A program made the translations under genes and the position numbers. Positions 7,902-14,465 of a DNA stretch of 17,435 nucleotides are shown piece by piece. The notes under the pieces were generated by a model. That model was given only the letters and a program-made list of their open reading frames with translations, was not told the origin of the DNA and searched no databases. The first letter of the stretch is position 1. Each line of letters starts with the position of its first letter. Source of the DNA: an uncultured Clostridium sp. (GTDB lineage Bacteria > Bacillota > Clostridia > Lachnospirales > Lachnospiraceae); the NCBI GenBank assembly GCA_900551225.1, contig URUZ01000067.1:1-17435 (forward strand). The letters run 5' to 3'.

Positions 7902-8597
7902 ATGCAGAAATCAGTGAAAGAAACAGCAGAAACCATTCCGGTTACATACAGGCAGATCCGGAAAAATGAAGAAATCAACATGTTGATAGAAAAAGGGAAT
8001 GATATTCTGGGTGTGCTGGGGTACACCGAGCATTCTAAGAAGCACGCGGCCAAGGTGGCGGATACGGCGGCCAAAATCTTGATGAGCCTGGGCTGCGGCG
8101 CCAGGGAGATTGAGCTGGCTAAAATCGCAGGCTATATGCATGACATTGGAAATAGCATCAACCGCAATGACCACGCCCACAGCGGAGCCATTCTGGCCTA
8201 CCAGATCTTAAAGGACTTAGGAATGCCCCTGACAGATGTTCTGACCGTGTCCGGAGCCATCGGCCATCACGATGAGGCCACGGGAACAGCCATTGACGTG
8301 GTGTCGGCGGCTCTGATCCTGGCAGATAAAACGGACGTGAGAAGGAACCGGGTGCGCAACCGGGTGATTGCCAGTTTTGACGCCCATGACCGTGTCAACT
8401 ATGCGGCCCTGTGTGTCAAGGTGGATGTGAATACTGAGAAGAAGGTAATCCAGATGGACCTGAAGCTGGATGAAGCCATGAGCACGGTGATCGACTACTT
8501 TGAGATCTTTCTCCAGCGCATGCTGATGTGCCGCAGGGCGGCGGAGGTCCTGGGCCTGAAGTTCAAGCTGACGGTGGGCGGCAGCAAGGTGTGCTGA
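7902..8597 (+). CDS. HD-domain metal-dependent phosphohydrolase
   Basis: The 231-residue protein carries the HD-superfamily metal site: EHSKKH (His44/His48), YMHDIGN with His80-Asp81, DHAHSG (His91, His93), GHHDEA (His122, His123) and ILADKTD (Asp142). Such proteins hydrolyse phosphoester bonds in nucleotides or cyclic dinucleotides; the substrate cannot be told. The domain covers about residues 35-165. The C-terminal part is a small alpha/beta region (VKVDVNTEKKVIQMDLKLDEA) often seen after this HD type. The chosen ATG has AAAGGTAAAGG directly upstream but with tight spacing. A second in-frame ATG at 7980, closer to the conserved region, is a possible alternative start. It lies alone between intergenic regions of 188 and 120 nt. 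Confidence 0.88.
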   Translation: MQKSVKETAETIPVTYRQIRKNEEINMLIEKGNDILGVLGYTEHSKKHAAKVADTAAKILMSLGCGAREIELAKIAGYMHDIGNSINRNDHAHSGAILAYQILKDLGMPLTDVLTVSGAIGHHDEATGTAIDVVSAALILADKTDVRRNRVRNRVIASFDAHDRVNYAALCVKVDVNTEKKVIQMDLKLDEAMSTVIDYFEIFLQRMLMCRRAAEVLGLKFKLTVGGSKVC

Positions 8598-8657
8598 CCT
8601 GGCTGCATTTCTGAAGCTGCAATTTCTAAAATAACCATTAAAAATAGTCCCGTTCCA

Positions 8658-8686
8658 TTGACTTTCCTCCACTGCGCCGATATAGT
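8658..8686 (+). promoter_or_regulatory. Near-consensus sigma-A promoter
   Basis: TTGACT (8658-8663) and TATAGT (8681-8686), each 5 of 6 to consensus, are separated by exactly 17 nt. The start of transcription would be near 8693, leaving a leader of about 25-30 nt before the zinc-ribbon gene. Confidence 0.75.
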
Positions 8687-8710
8687 AGTGTTCATGTGAA
8701 TACGCATATA

Positions 8711-8726
8711 AAGGGGTATGATGATG
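8711..8726 (+). promoter_or_regulatory. RBS and triple ATG deciding the zinc-ribbon start
   Basis: AAGGGG (8711-8716) is followed by three consecutive in-frame ATG codons at 8718, 8721 and 8724. The spacing from the RBS to the first is only 1 nt, to the second 4 nt, and to the third 7 nt. The third (8724) is therefore the best-placed start, shortening the protein by two residues. Confidence 0.55.
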
Positions 8727-9128
8727 GGAAAATTCAGAGAAAAACTGAGACAATTTATGATCGGGCGATACGGTATGGACCAGATGAATCAGTTCCTGAT
8801 GTATGCAGTCCTGATTGTCATTTTGATCAATATATTTGCCAGAAGCCGGGTTCTGGAGGTAATGGAAATAGCCGGTCTGGTATACCTGTATTTTAGGATG
8901 TTCTCCAAGAACGTGGCCAGGCGGTACCAGGAGAACCAGGTCTTTGTCAGGCACACCTTCAAGGTGACGGAGCGCATCAATAAATGGAAGTTCAGGATGA
9001 ATGAAAGCCGGAAGTTCCACATCTACAAATGCCCCAGCTGCGGACAGAAGGTGCGGGTACCCAGAGGCAGGGGAAAGATCAGTATACACTGTCCCAAGTG
9101 CGGGACGGATTTTATAAAGAAAAGCTGA
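8718..9128 (+). CDS. Small membrane protein with C-terminal zinc ribbon
   Basis: This protein of up to 136 residues has two hydrophobic helices (about 26-40 and 46-62), a basic linker, and a C-terminal zinc ribbon in which Cys105/Cys108 (KCPSCGQ) and Cys125/Cys128 (HCPKCGT) form two CxxC knuckles. The basic residues between them (RVPRGRGK) suggest nucleic acid or protein contact on the cytoplasmic face. The function is unknown; similar short TM plus zinc-ribbon proteins are common in Clostridia. It has its own near-consensus promoter. The true start is probably the third ATG at 8724. It converges on the next operon across a long hairpin. Confidence 0.85.
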   Translation: MMMGKFREKLRQFMIGRYGMDQMNQFLMYAVLIVILINIFARSRVLEVMEIAGLVYLYFRMFSKNVARRYQENQVFVRHTFKVTERINKWKFRMNESRKFHIYKCPSCGQKVRVPRGRGKISIHCPKCGTDFIKKS

Positions 9129-9141
9129 CGGAGATTAAAGG

Positions 9142-9200
9142 GGAGCTGCCCCGGATCTGGTGAGCGCAGTCTGCTGCGCGATCAGATCCGGGGCAGCTCT
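9142..9200. terminator. Long hairpin between convergent genes, likely bidirectional terminator
   Basis: GAGCTGCCCCGGATCTG (9143-9159) pairs perfectly with 9183-9199, and an inner stem (GCGCAG 9164-9169 with CTGCGC 9174-9179) closes on a 4-nt loop. The structure ends the zinc-ribbon transcript, and its right arm overlaps the stop codon of the leftward operon. On the - strand it is followed by CCTTTAATC, a weak T tract; on the + strand there is no T run. Confidence 0.75.
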
Positions 9201-10128
9201 ACGCTTCCCGGCGGCAGGAGTCATAGACATCATAGAACGCCTCCGGCGCCAGCTGATTCAGAAAATCCGCGGAAGGCAGCCTGATTGACCCTTTTATTCC
9301 ATCGGGCCATTGGGCCTCGGGGCTGCCCGGCGTACAGCTTATGAGGCAGCCGTTTTCCACATAAAACCGGCTGATAAAGTCCGCCCGGAGCGCGTCTGCC
9401 ACAGCGATTGCCGCCGTCTCAGGTACTGTGCGGGCCGCGCATATATAGGAGGGAATGACCACCGCGCCGTCGGCGGGCCAGGCGGCCTTTTTTTGTATCC
9501 CGTCTGCCCGCAGGGCATAGACGGTGGGAACCAGCGCCAGGGGATTCATTCCGCTCCGTACGCTCTGATATGCGCCGATGGGCATATCGGTCAGGCGGCT
9601 GCCGGCCAGGAGACGCCTGACGGCATCAGGGCCGCCCGCCTCCCATACTGTCTTAACAACGGTCTTTGCCGCGGAATTGTGGATGCCGCCGAATACCAGG
9701 GGGAATCCTTCTAAGACCAGGCTGTCCAGGGCCGGAGAGCCGCTTGGGGGAATCACATCACCGCTGCCGTAGAATACCAGGGGAATCCCAAGATAAGGCA
9801 GAAGGCAGTCTCCGCGCAGCATCATGGGAACCCCCTCTTCCTGCTTGACAGGCAGCAGGCGGGCCAGAGGGTGAAGATTGTCCCTGAACCGGCCGAATAT
9901 GCGGCTGTCCTCAAATACCTCTAAATCAGCGGACACGACCATATCGGGGAGCTGGGAGTCCGGTTCTCTTAAGTAGTCCGACATATGCCTGCCGTAACCC
10001 AGACCAAAGCAGGTGACGTCCAGATCAATATCCTGTTTCTTTAAATCTGCTTTAATCTGTTCCAGAAAGGCAAGTTCCTGCCTGTGAAGGATGCAAATGT
10101 TATTCCAATAGAGCTTAATTGTAGTCAT
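9199..10128 (-). CDS. Periplasmic-binding-protein-like protein without signal peptide
   Basis: The 309-residue protein reads like a class II ABC solute-binding protein of the iron/molybdate type: a strand plus helix at the start (KLYWNNICILHRQELAFLEQ), then LPDMVVSADLEVFED near residue 62, a GIPLVFYGSG hinge-like segment, and further alternating strands and helices. It has no signal peptide, no lipobox and no transmembrane helix, so it should stay in the cytosol, which is odd for this fold. The beginning also resembles a thioredoxin-like strand with a single Cys (CxxH rather than CxxC). It is the last gene of the leftward operon: its start overlaps the upstream stop codon (ATGA), and AAAGGAG lies about 10 nt upstream. 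It may bind a metal-containing ligand or cofactor inside the cell. The fold call is by eye. Confidence 0.7.
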   Translation of the reverse strand: MTTIKLYWNNICILHRQELAFLEQIKADLKKQDIDLDVTCFGLGYGRHMSDYLREPDSQLPDMVVSADLEVFEDSRIFGRFRDNLHPLARLLPVKQEEGVPMMLRGDCLLPYLGIPLVFYGSGDVIPPSGSPALDSLVLEGFPLVFGGIHNSAAKTVVKTVWEAGGPDAVRRLLAGSRLTDMPIGAYQSVRSGMNPLALVPTVYALRADGIQKKAAWPADGAVVIPSYICAARTVPETAAIAVADALRADFISRFYVENGCLISCTPGSPEAQWPDGIKGSIRLPSADFLNQLAPEAFYDVYDSCRREA

Positions 10129-10871
10129 AAGAGAAATTCTCCTTTCCGAAGCTTGGCCTGAAGCGCTGTCTGTTTCTCATATATGCGGTCTAAGTCAGAG
10201 AATATCCGGTTTTCTTCTGAGGTGCGGGATAAAACGGCGCGGACGGCGCCGTTCTGCATAATGATCCGTCTGGGGGCCATCAGCGCTGTGTGTGGGTCGT
10301 GGGTGACGATCAGGACCAGCTTCCGGGCGCCGGCCAGCAGGCACAGCGCCTTCTTCTTGTCGATTCCGGCATTTTCAATTTCATCGATCAGAACAATGGG
10401 GCTGTCGCAGACCAGGGCGATATCAGCGATCATCAGCGCCCGGCTCTGGCCGCCGCTCAGCAGGTTTAAGCTTTCTTCCAGGCGGACCGGCTCTGGTGTG
10501 ACGGTATTGGCGGTGTCAATGATGGTCTGGGGGGCCAGCGCGCTCTTTCCCCGGCAGCGGCAGTGAAGGGTTAAGAAATCCCGGACGGTTAAGTCCAGGA
10601 CGAATCTCATGTTCTGGGAGAGATGGGCTACCAGGTTTCCTGAGACCGGGAGGCGCCCGGCGGGCAGAACGGACGCGCCGTCCAGCAGAATCCGCCGTCC
10701 GGTGACGGAATCTGCGTTGGCCAGCTGCTCGATATCTTTGATCAGCCGGCTCTTGCCGGAGCCGGTGTTCCCGGCGATGGCACAGAGGTCCCCCGGCTCC
10801 AGCTCAATCGGGTCAAAGCGTTCCGGGCACAGGTCTTTATCATGGCCGGGAAGAATGGTTAAGTGGTTCAT
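10125..10871 (-). CDS. Soluble ABC-type ATPase without a permease
   Basis: The 248-residue protein has all the nucleotide-binding motifs of an ABC ATPase: Walker A GNTGSGKS (34-41), a Q-loop near SQNMRF (85-90), signature LSGGQ (138-142), Walker B VLIDE (160-164), a D-loop variant ENAGID (165-170), and H-loop THD (His191). The sequence is compact, with no membrane segment and no permease gene beside it. AGGAGG lies 7 nt before the ATG, and the gene overlaps both neighbours by 4 nt. It may be a non-transport ABC protein that drives a conformational step in metal or cofactor handling with the GTPase and PBP-like partners, or it may serve a permease encoded elsewhere. It is probably not the partner of the FecCD permease, whose ATPase gene is expected beyond the right edge. 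Confidence 0.88.
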   Translation of the reverse strand: MNHLTILPGHDKDLCPERFDPIELEPGDLCAIAGNTGSGKSRLIKDIEQLANADSVTGRRILLDGASVLPAGRLPVSGNLVAHLSQNMRFVLDLTVRDFLTLHCRCRGKSALAPQTIIDTANTVTPEPVRLEESLNLLSGGQSRALMIADIALVCDSPIVLIDEIENAGIDKKKALCLLAGARKLVLIVTHDPHTALMAPRRIIMQNGAVRAVLSRTSEENRIFSDLDRIYEKQTALQAKLRKGEFLL

Positions 10872-11572
10872 CCGGCCACCTCCTCAAATGTGATTTTTCC
10901 TACAACGCCCTGTTGAAACGCTGTGCCCACCCGCGTCTCCCCCACACAGTAGGAGCAGACGCCTGCCGGCATGGTGTGGCGCAGACAGTCATTTTCATAG
11001 GAGGGGCAGTCCGGCAGGGAGGACAGCCAGTCGCCGAGGAATTCCACCCCATATCCGGCCAGACCGTCCACAGGGAAGATCCGCGCCTCCGGGTTAATCT
11101 CTTTTAAATTCCAGCGGATGATCTCAAGTTCGGCCTGGGATACCATGTCGATTTTGGTGGGGATGATGAAATCGGCGTGGGTGACCATGGGTCCCAGGCG
11201 CCCTGGAGACTTGCAGCTGGCCGTGCAGTCCAGCACGCAGCCTGCCGCAGAGAGCCGGGTGGCGGGGGAACAGCGGTGGCAGAGGCCCGCGGATTCGATG
11301 AACAGGAGGTCGCATTGGATGTGATCCGCATAGTTCCAGAGTTCCGGAAGGTTTGACACCAGGAAGTGATCCGGGCAGATATCGCGGCTGAGCCCTGTTA
11401 CAGCGGGAATGTCCAGCTGCCTGTAGACGGCCTCGTCATCGGATTCCAGGCAGTCTATTTTACAGATCATGGGCCTGGCCCCTTTCTCTCTCATATAGGG
11501 AAGAAGGGAGCGCAGAACCGCAGTTTTACCCACAGCTGAGGAACCGGAAAAGAGAATGATTTTTTTCGGCAT
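10868..11572 (-). CDS. Cysteine-rich HypB/UreG-like GTPase
   Basis: This 234-residue SIMIBI-class NTPase is related to the HypB/UreG/CobW metallochaperones. Visible motifs are Walker A GSSAVGKT (10-17), KID near residues 38-40, FIESAG (91-96) at the switch position where HypB has an ENVG motif, and PTKIDM (138-143), a variant of the NKxD guanine-specificity motif. It holds about 12 cysteines: a CHRC pair right after ESAG (98/101), Cys112/116/120, and a C-terminal CSYC pair (206/209), suggesting a bound metal or Fe-S cluster. The RBS (AAAGGA) lies about 9 nt upstream. As first gene of the leftward operon, it faces the reductase operon across the divergent control region. The family inserts nickel or handles cobalamin; the metal here is unknown. 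Confidence 0.85.
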   Translation of the reverse strand: MPKKIILFSGSSAVGKTAVLRSLLPYMREKGARPMICKIDCLESDDEAVYRQLDIPAVTGLSRDICPDHFLVSNLPELWNYADHIQCDLLFIESAGLCHRCSPATRLSAAGCVLDCTASCKSPGRLGPMVTHADFIIPTKIDMVSQAELEIIRWNLKEINPEARIFPVDGLAGYGVEFLGDWLSSLPDCPSYENDCLRHTMPAGVCSYCVGETRVGTAFQQGVVGKITFEEVAG

Positions 11573-11694
11573 AACGGTTTATCCTTTCAAAATGTTGTTT
11601 GCTGAGTTGGAAAAAGCATAGCAGAAACAGATCAATAAGACAGTATCAGATGAGACGCTATTGATAATTTTTTTCCTTGTATTTCCATGAGGTG

Positions 11695-11700
11695 TATGAT
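11695..11700 (+). promoter_or_regulatory. Candidate -10 box of the reductase operon
   Basis: TATGAT (5 of 6 to TATAAT) lies 60 nt before the Crp/Fnr start codon. The -35 region at the matching distance (around 11672-11678) is T-rich but poor, so the promoter may need an activator. This would fit control by the first gene product, but that is inference. Confidence 0.35.
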
Positions 11701-11705
11701 AAACT

Positions 11706-11724
11706 TTTGGTTAGCTAAAACTAA
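11706..11724. promoter_or_regulatory. DtxR/IdeR-box-like operator
   Basis: TTTGGTTAGCTAAAACTAA matches 15 of 19 positions of the tox-operator consensus TTAGGTTAGSCTAACCTAA as I recall it. Independently, GTTAG (11710-11714) and CTAAC (11721-11725) form a perfect inverted repeat with a 6-nt spacer. The element covers the transcription start expected from the -10 candidate, a typical repressor position. An iron-responsive DtxR-family or related regulator is inferred. A chance match is possible because the region is AT-rich. Confidence 0.4.
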
Positions 11725-11759
11725 CTTGCAAATGCGGGCTGATGAGGAGGTGACTGGGT

Positions 11760-12419
11760 ATGAGTCAGGAAGAACTGCTGGAGGCTGTGGGCGCGTCCAC
11801 CTTGTTTGGCGGATGTAAAGGGTATGTGGACCGCATGAGTGTGAAGGTCTGCCGGAAAGGCCAGATTATAAGCGACCGGCAGAAGGGCCAGGAGATACTA
11901 GGATTAGTAGCCGGAGGAAGCGTGGAGGTATACAGTGTGGCCATGGATGGCCGGGAGATCATGCTGTCCAGACTGAAACGCGGAGACTGTTTTGGAATCA
12001 TCAATCTGTATATCAACACAGAACTTCCCACTGTTTTAAAATGCAGCTGCGACACCACGCTGCTGACAATACCCAAGAAGAAGCTTCTGGATCTGATGAA
12101 ATCAGATGAGGAGCTGGCACTGCGCTACGCCTGTATTTGTAATGAAAAGATGCAGTTTTTAATCAACCGGATTGAATTTCTTACCATGCAGTCCGGCAGG
12201 AATAAACTGATTCAGTATCTGCTGATGCGCCCGGAACAGAAGGGGGTTATCTGCCTGGACTGTTCCAAGGAATCCCTGGCGTCCATCCTGGGAATCAGCC
12301 GGGCCTCCCTGTTCCGGGAGCTGGCCGGCCTGCAGGAGCGGAAATTGATTGAACAGATACCCGCCGGCATCCGGATCTTGGGCAGAGAGAAGCTGGAGGC
12401 GATTCTGTACGAATGGTAA
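11760..12419 (+). CDS. Crp/Fnr-family transcriptional regulator
   Basis: The 219-residue protein has an N-terminal cyclic-nucleotide-binding-type beta-roll (about residues 15-115, with VAGGSVEVYSVAMDGREIML and KRGDCFG), a long dimerisation helix (about 116-145), and a Crp-type winged helix at 165-215, where SKESLASILGISRASLFREL is the helix-turn-helix. It has nine cysteines, including CxC pairs (95/97, 125/127), CLDC (165/168), and Cys19/Cys31. They do not form the classic N-terminal Fnr cluster, but they could bind a metal, Fe-S cluster or heme. GAGGAGG lies about 9 nt before the ATG. It is the first gene of the reductase operon, so it is probably its own regulator. Confidence 0.92.
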   Translation: MSQEELLEAVGASTLFGGCKGYVDRMSVKVCRKGQIISDRQKGQEILGLVAGGSVEVYSVAMDGREIMLSRLKRGDCFGIINLYINTELPTVLKCSCDTTLLTIPKKKLLDLMKSDEELALRYACICNEKMQFLINRIEFLTMQSGRNKLIQYLLMRPEQKGVICLDCSKESLASILGISRASLFRELAGLQERKLIEQIPAGIRILGREKLEAILYEW

Positions 12420-12455
12420 ATATAAACCGCACGCGCTGCGATTAGAAGGAGAAAT

Positions 12456-13211
12456 ATGAAGAAGATAGCAATTTACGGCAAGGGTGGAATTGGAAAATCC
12501 ACCACCACATCAAATATATCCGCGGCCCTGGCATCCCGCGGGCTGCGGGTCATGCAGATCGGCTGTGACCCTAAGGCAGATTCCACTAAAAATCTGACGG
12601 GCGGAACTCGGATTCCCACGGTCCTCGACCAGATACGGGAAAAGGGGGAAGGGGTCACCCTGGACGATATTGCATTCCGTGGATACAGAGATGTTGTCTG
12701 TGTGGAATCAGGAGGACCGACTCCTGGTATTGGCTGCGCGGGAAGGGGGATTATCACGGCATTTGAGAAGCTGGAGGAGCTGGACGCATATGAAACCTTC
12801 CGGCCGGACATCGTGCTCTACGATGTGCTTGGGGACGTGGTATGCGGCGGCTTCGCCATGCCCATCCGCGGCGGTTACGCCGACTATGTGATGATCGTAA
12901 CATCCGGCGAAATGATGGCGCTGTTTGCGGCGGATAACATAGCCCATGCCATTCAGAACTTCGGCAGGCGCGGATACGCCAAGCTGGCCGGATTTATTCA
13001 GAATTCCAGAAATGTTGAGCGGGAGAGCGAGCTGGTGGAGCAGGCGGCAAGAGAAAACCACACCAGGATATTACATACCGTGCCCCGGGACAAGATGGTC
13101 CAGCTGGCGGAAAATCAGGGGAAGACCGTGATAGAGGCGTATCCGGACTGCGAGATGGCAGACTGCTACCAGGAGCTGGCCCAGAAGATATTGATGGAGG
13201 TGGAGGCATGA
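12456..13211 (+). CDS. NifH-like ATP-dependent Fe protein (nitrogenase reductase family)
   Basis: This 251-residue protein is a close member of the NifH/BchL/CfbC family, dimeric [4Fe-4S] ATPases that pass single low-potential electrons to a partner. Visible motifs are Walker A GKGGIGKS (8-15), GCDPKADS (36-43), PTPGIGCAGRG with Cys94, and YDVLGDVVCGGFAMPIR with Cys130. The two cysteines per monomer match NifH Cys97 and Cys132, so the bridging cluster should form. Arg97, the ADP-ribosylation site in diazotrophs, is also kept. It is shorter than nitrogenase NifH (about 275-297) at the C-terminus. AGAAGGAG precedes the ATG, 36 nt after the regulator gene. It overlaps the next gene by 4 nt. It should reduce the two NifD/K-like proteins below. 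Confidence 0.96.
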   Translation: MKKIAIYGKGGIGKSTTTSNISAALASRGLRVMQIGCDPKADSTKNLTGGTRIPTVLDQIREKGEGVTLDDIAFRGYRDVVCVESGGPTPGIGCAGRGIITAFEKLEELDAYETFRPDIVLYDVLGDVVCGGFAMPIRGGYADYVMIVTSGEMMALFAADNIAHAIQNFGRRGYAKLAGFIQNSRNVERESELVEQAARENHTRILHTVPRDKMVQLAENQGKTVIEAYPDCEMADCYQELAQKILMEVEA

Positions 13212-14464
13212 GCTGCTGTTTTGAAAATACCCTTCACTATTCATCCCCGGGCCACGGTGACTGGGGTGTTGTCCGGATCGGTATGCTGGCCCCGGAGAGC
13301 GTCCAGCTCTTTATCTGTCCCAGCGCCTGCGGCCGCCATGGGGCCATCGGCGCCATGAAACAGGGGCTGAAGGAACGGCTTTTCTATCTGTATGTGAGCC
13401 AGAGCGATATTATCGACGGCTATGACGACCTGTTTCCGGATGCTGTGGAGGGGGTGCTGGAGGTGCTGGAGCCCAAACCGCGGGTGTTCTTTCTGTTTGT
13501 CAGCTGTCTGGATGACCTGATCGGGACAGACCACCAGGCGGTGCTGTCCGACCTGGGGGAGCGTCACCCGGAGATCGAATTCCGGATGTGCCACATGAAT
13601 CCCATTTCCCTGGGGTCAAAGACGCCTCCGCCGGTGTCCATCCAGAATAATTTATACAGCCTTCTGGGCCCTGGTGTGAAACGGGACGGGGGGATAAACG
13701 CCATCGGTAATCTGGAACCCACAGCCCCCACCAGCGAACTGCACGGCTTTTTACGGGCCGGCGGGGTGAACTGCCTGCGCCACATCTCCCAGTACGCCAC
13801 ACTGGAGGCATACCGGGAGATGGCGGGCAGCCGCGCAAATCTGGTGATCGGCGCCCCGGGCAGGCAGGCCGCGGGCCAGATGGAAGAGCGCCTGGGAATT
13901 CCGTGGATCTTTATGCCGGTTACCTATGATCTGGATGAAATCGAGGCCAATTACCGCAGATTGAGAGAATTCCTATTTCCTGATGTAGGGGAACCCTTTG
14001 ATTTTGCTCCAGCCAGGGAGAAGGCGCTGGAATCGGTCAGGACGGCGGTGGGAAAAGTGGGGGACCTCCCTGTGATCATCGATGCCTCAGCCACGGCCCA
14101 GCCCTTTGGCATGGCCATGGCCCTGATCAAATACGGCTTTCGAGTGGCGCGGGTGGAGGCCCAGGACTGCATGGCCTTTGACCGGCCCCACATGGAATGG
14201 CTGATGGAACATCACCCGGAGGTGGAGATTGTCCAGCCGGAGCATCACCGGGCCGTGCTCTTTGACAGGAGAATAGAGAACAGCCTGGCCATTGGTGTGG
14301 AGGGGGCGTACCTGGCAGGATCAAAGTATGTGGCGGATTTATTTAACGACGGCGGAATGTTCGGCTATGACGGTGTGTGCAGGCTGATGAGTCTGATGGA
14401 AGCGGCGGCGCAGCAGGTGGCAGATTTAGAACAGCTGATTAACGGCTACGGATTGGTGGTGTGA
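13208..14464 (+). CDS. NifD/NifK-like catalytic subunit A (nitrogenase component 1 family)
   Basis: The 418-residue protein belongs to the nitrogenase component 1 fold (three Rossmann-like domains), shared with BchN/BchB, CfbD and MarD/K. Conserved family marks are the N-terminal Cys-containing turn (CPSACGRHGAIGAMKQG, Cys37/Cys41), VSQSDIIDGYDD, VSCLDDLIGTD with Cys100 at the third cluster-cysteine position, and the C-terminal FGYDGVCRLMSLME. The second cluster cysteine is missing (YLY). Where NifD has NLVHCY with the FeMo-cofactor cysteine, this protein has NLVIGAPGRQ before MEERLGIPW, so no FeMo-co ligand is present. It has an extra CC pair at residues 3-4. It overlaps the nifH-like gene by 4 nt and is followed 1 nt later by subunit B. 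Confidence 0.92.
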   Translation: MSCCFENTLHYSSPGHGDWGVVRIGMLAPESVQLFICPSACGRHGAIGAMKQGLKERLFYLYVSQSDIIDGYDDLFPDAVEGVLEVLEPKPRVFFLFVSCLDDLIGTDHQAVLSDLGERHPEIEFRMCHMNPISLGSKTPPPVSIQNNLYSLLGPGVKRDGGINAIGNLEPTAPTSELHGFLRAGGVNCLRHISQYATLEAYREMAGSRANLVIGAPGRQAAGQMEERLGIPWIFMPVTYDLDEIEANYRRLREFLFPDVGEPFDFAPAREKALESVRTAVGKVGDLPVIIDASATAQPFGMAMALIKYGFRVARVEAQDCMAFDRPHMEWLMEHHPEVEIVQPEHHRAVLFDRRIENSLAIGVEGAYLAGSKYVADLFNDGGMFGYDGVCRLMSLMEAAAQQVADLEQLINGYGLVV

Positions 14465-14465
14465 T

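Larger units (their letters stand above)
11573..11759. other. Divergent control region of the two operons
   Basis: This is 187 AT-rich bases between the GTPase (leftward) and Crp/Fnr (rightward) start codons. It contains a rightward -10 candidate (11695-11700), a DtxR-box-like element (11706-11724), and the RBS of each operon (AAAGGA on the - strand at about 11583-11588, GAGGAGG on the + strand at 11744-11750). I find no clear Crp/Fnr TGTGA-N6-TCACA site and no convincing leftward promoter. A run of T (11668-11674) lies in the middle. Confidence 0.7.

Noticed and set aside
8217..9089. Long - strand frame of 290 codons across the HD-domain and zinc-ribbon genes
   Set aside because: It lies antisense to two well supported genes and their promoter, has no RBS and its translation is His-rich with no domain; it is a shadow of high-GC coding sequence.
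10125..10871. ABC ATPase as the energiser of the FecCD permease
   Set aside because: It lies in the opposite operon, tightly coupled to the GTPase and PBP-like genes. FecCD operons normally carry their own ATPase after the permease, which here is beyond the window.
11760..12419. Classic oxygen-sensing Fnr
   Set aside because: The N-terminal four-cysteine arrangement of Fnr is not present, and no Fnr-type TGTGA/TCACA-like site was seen in the divergent region.
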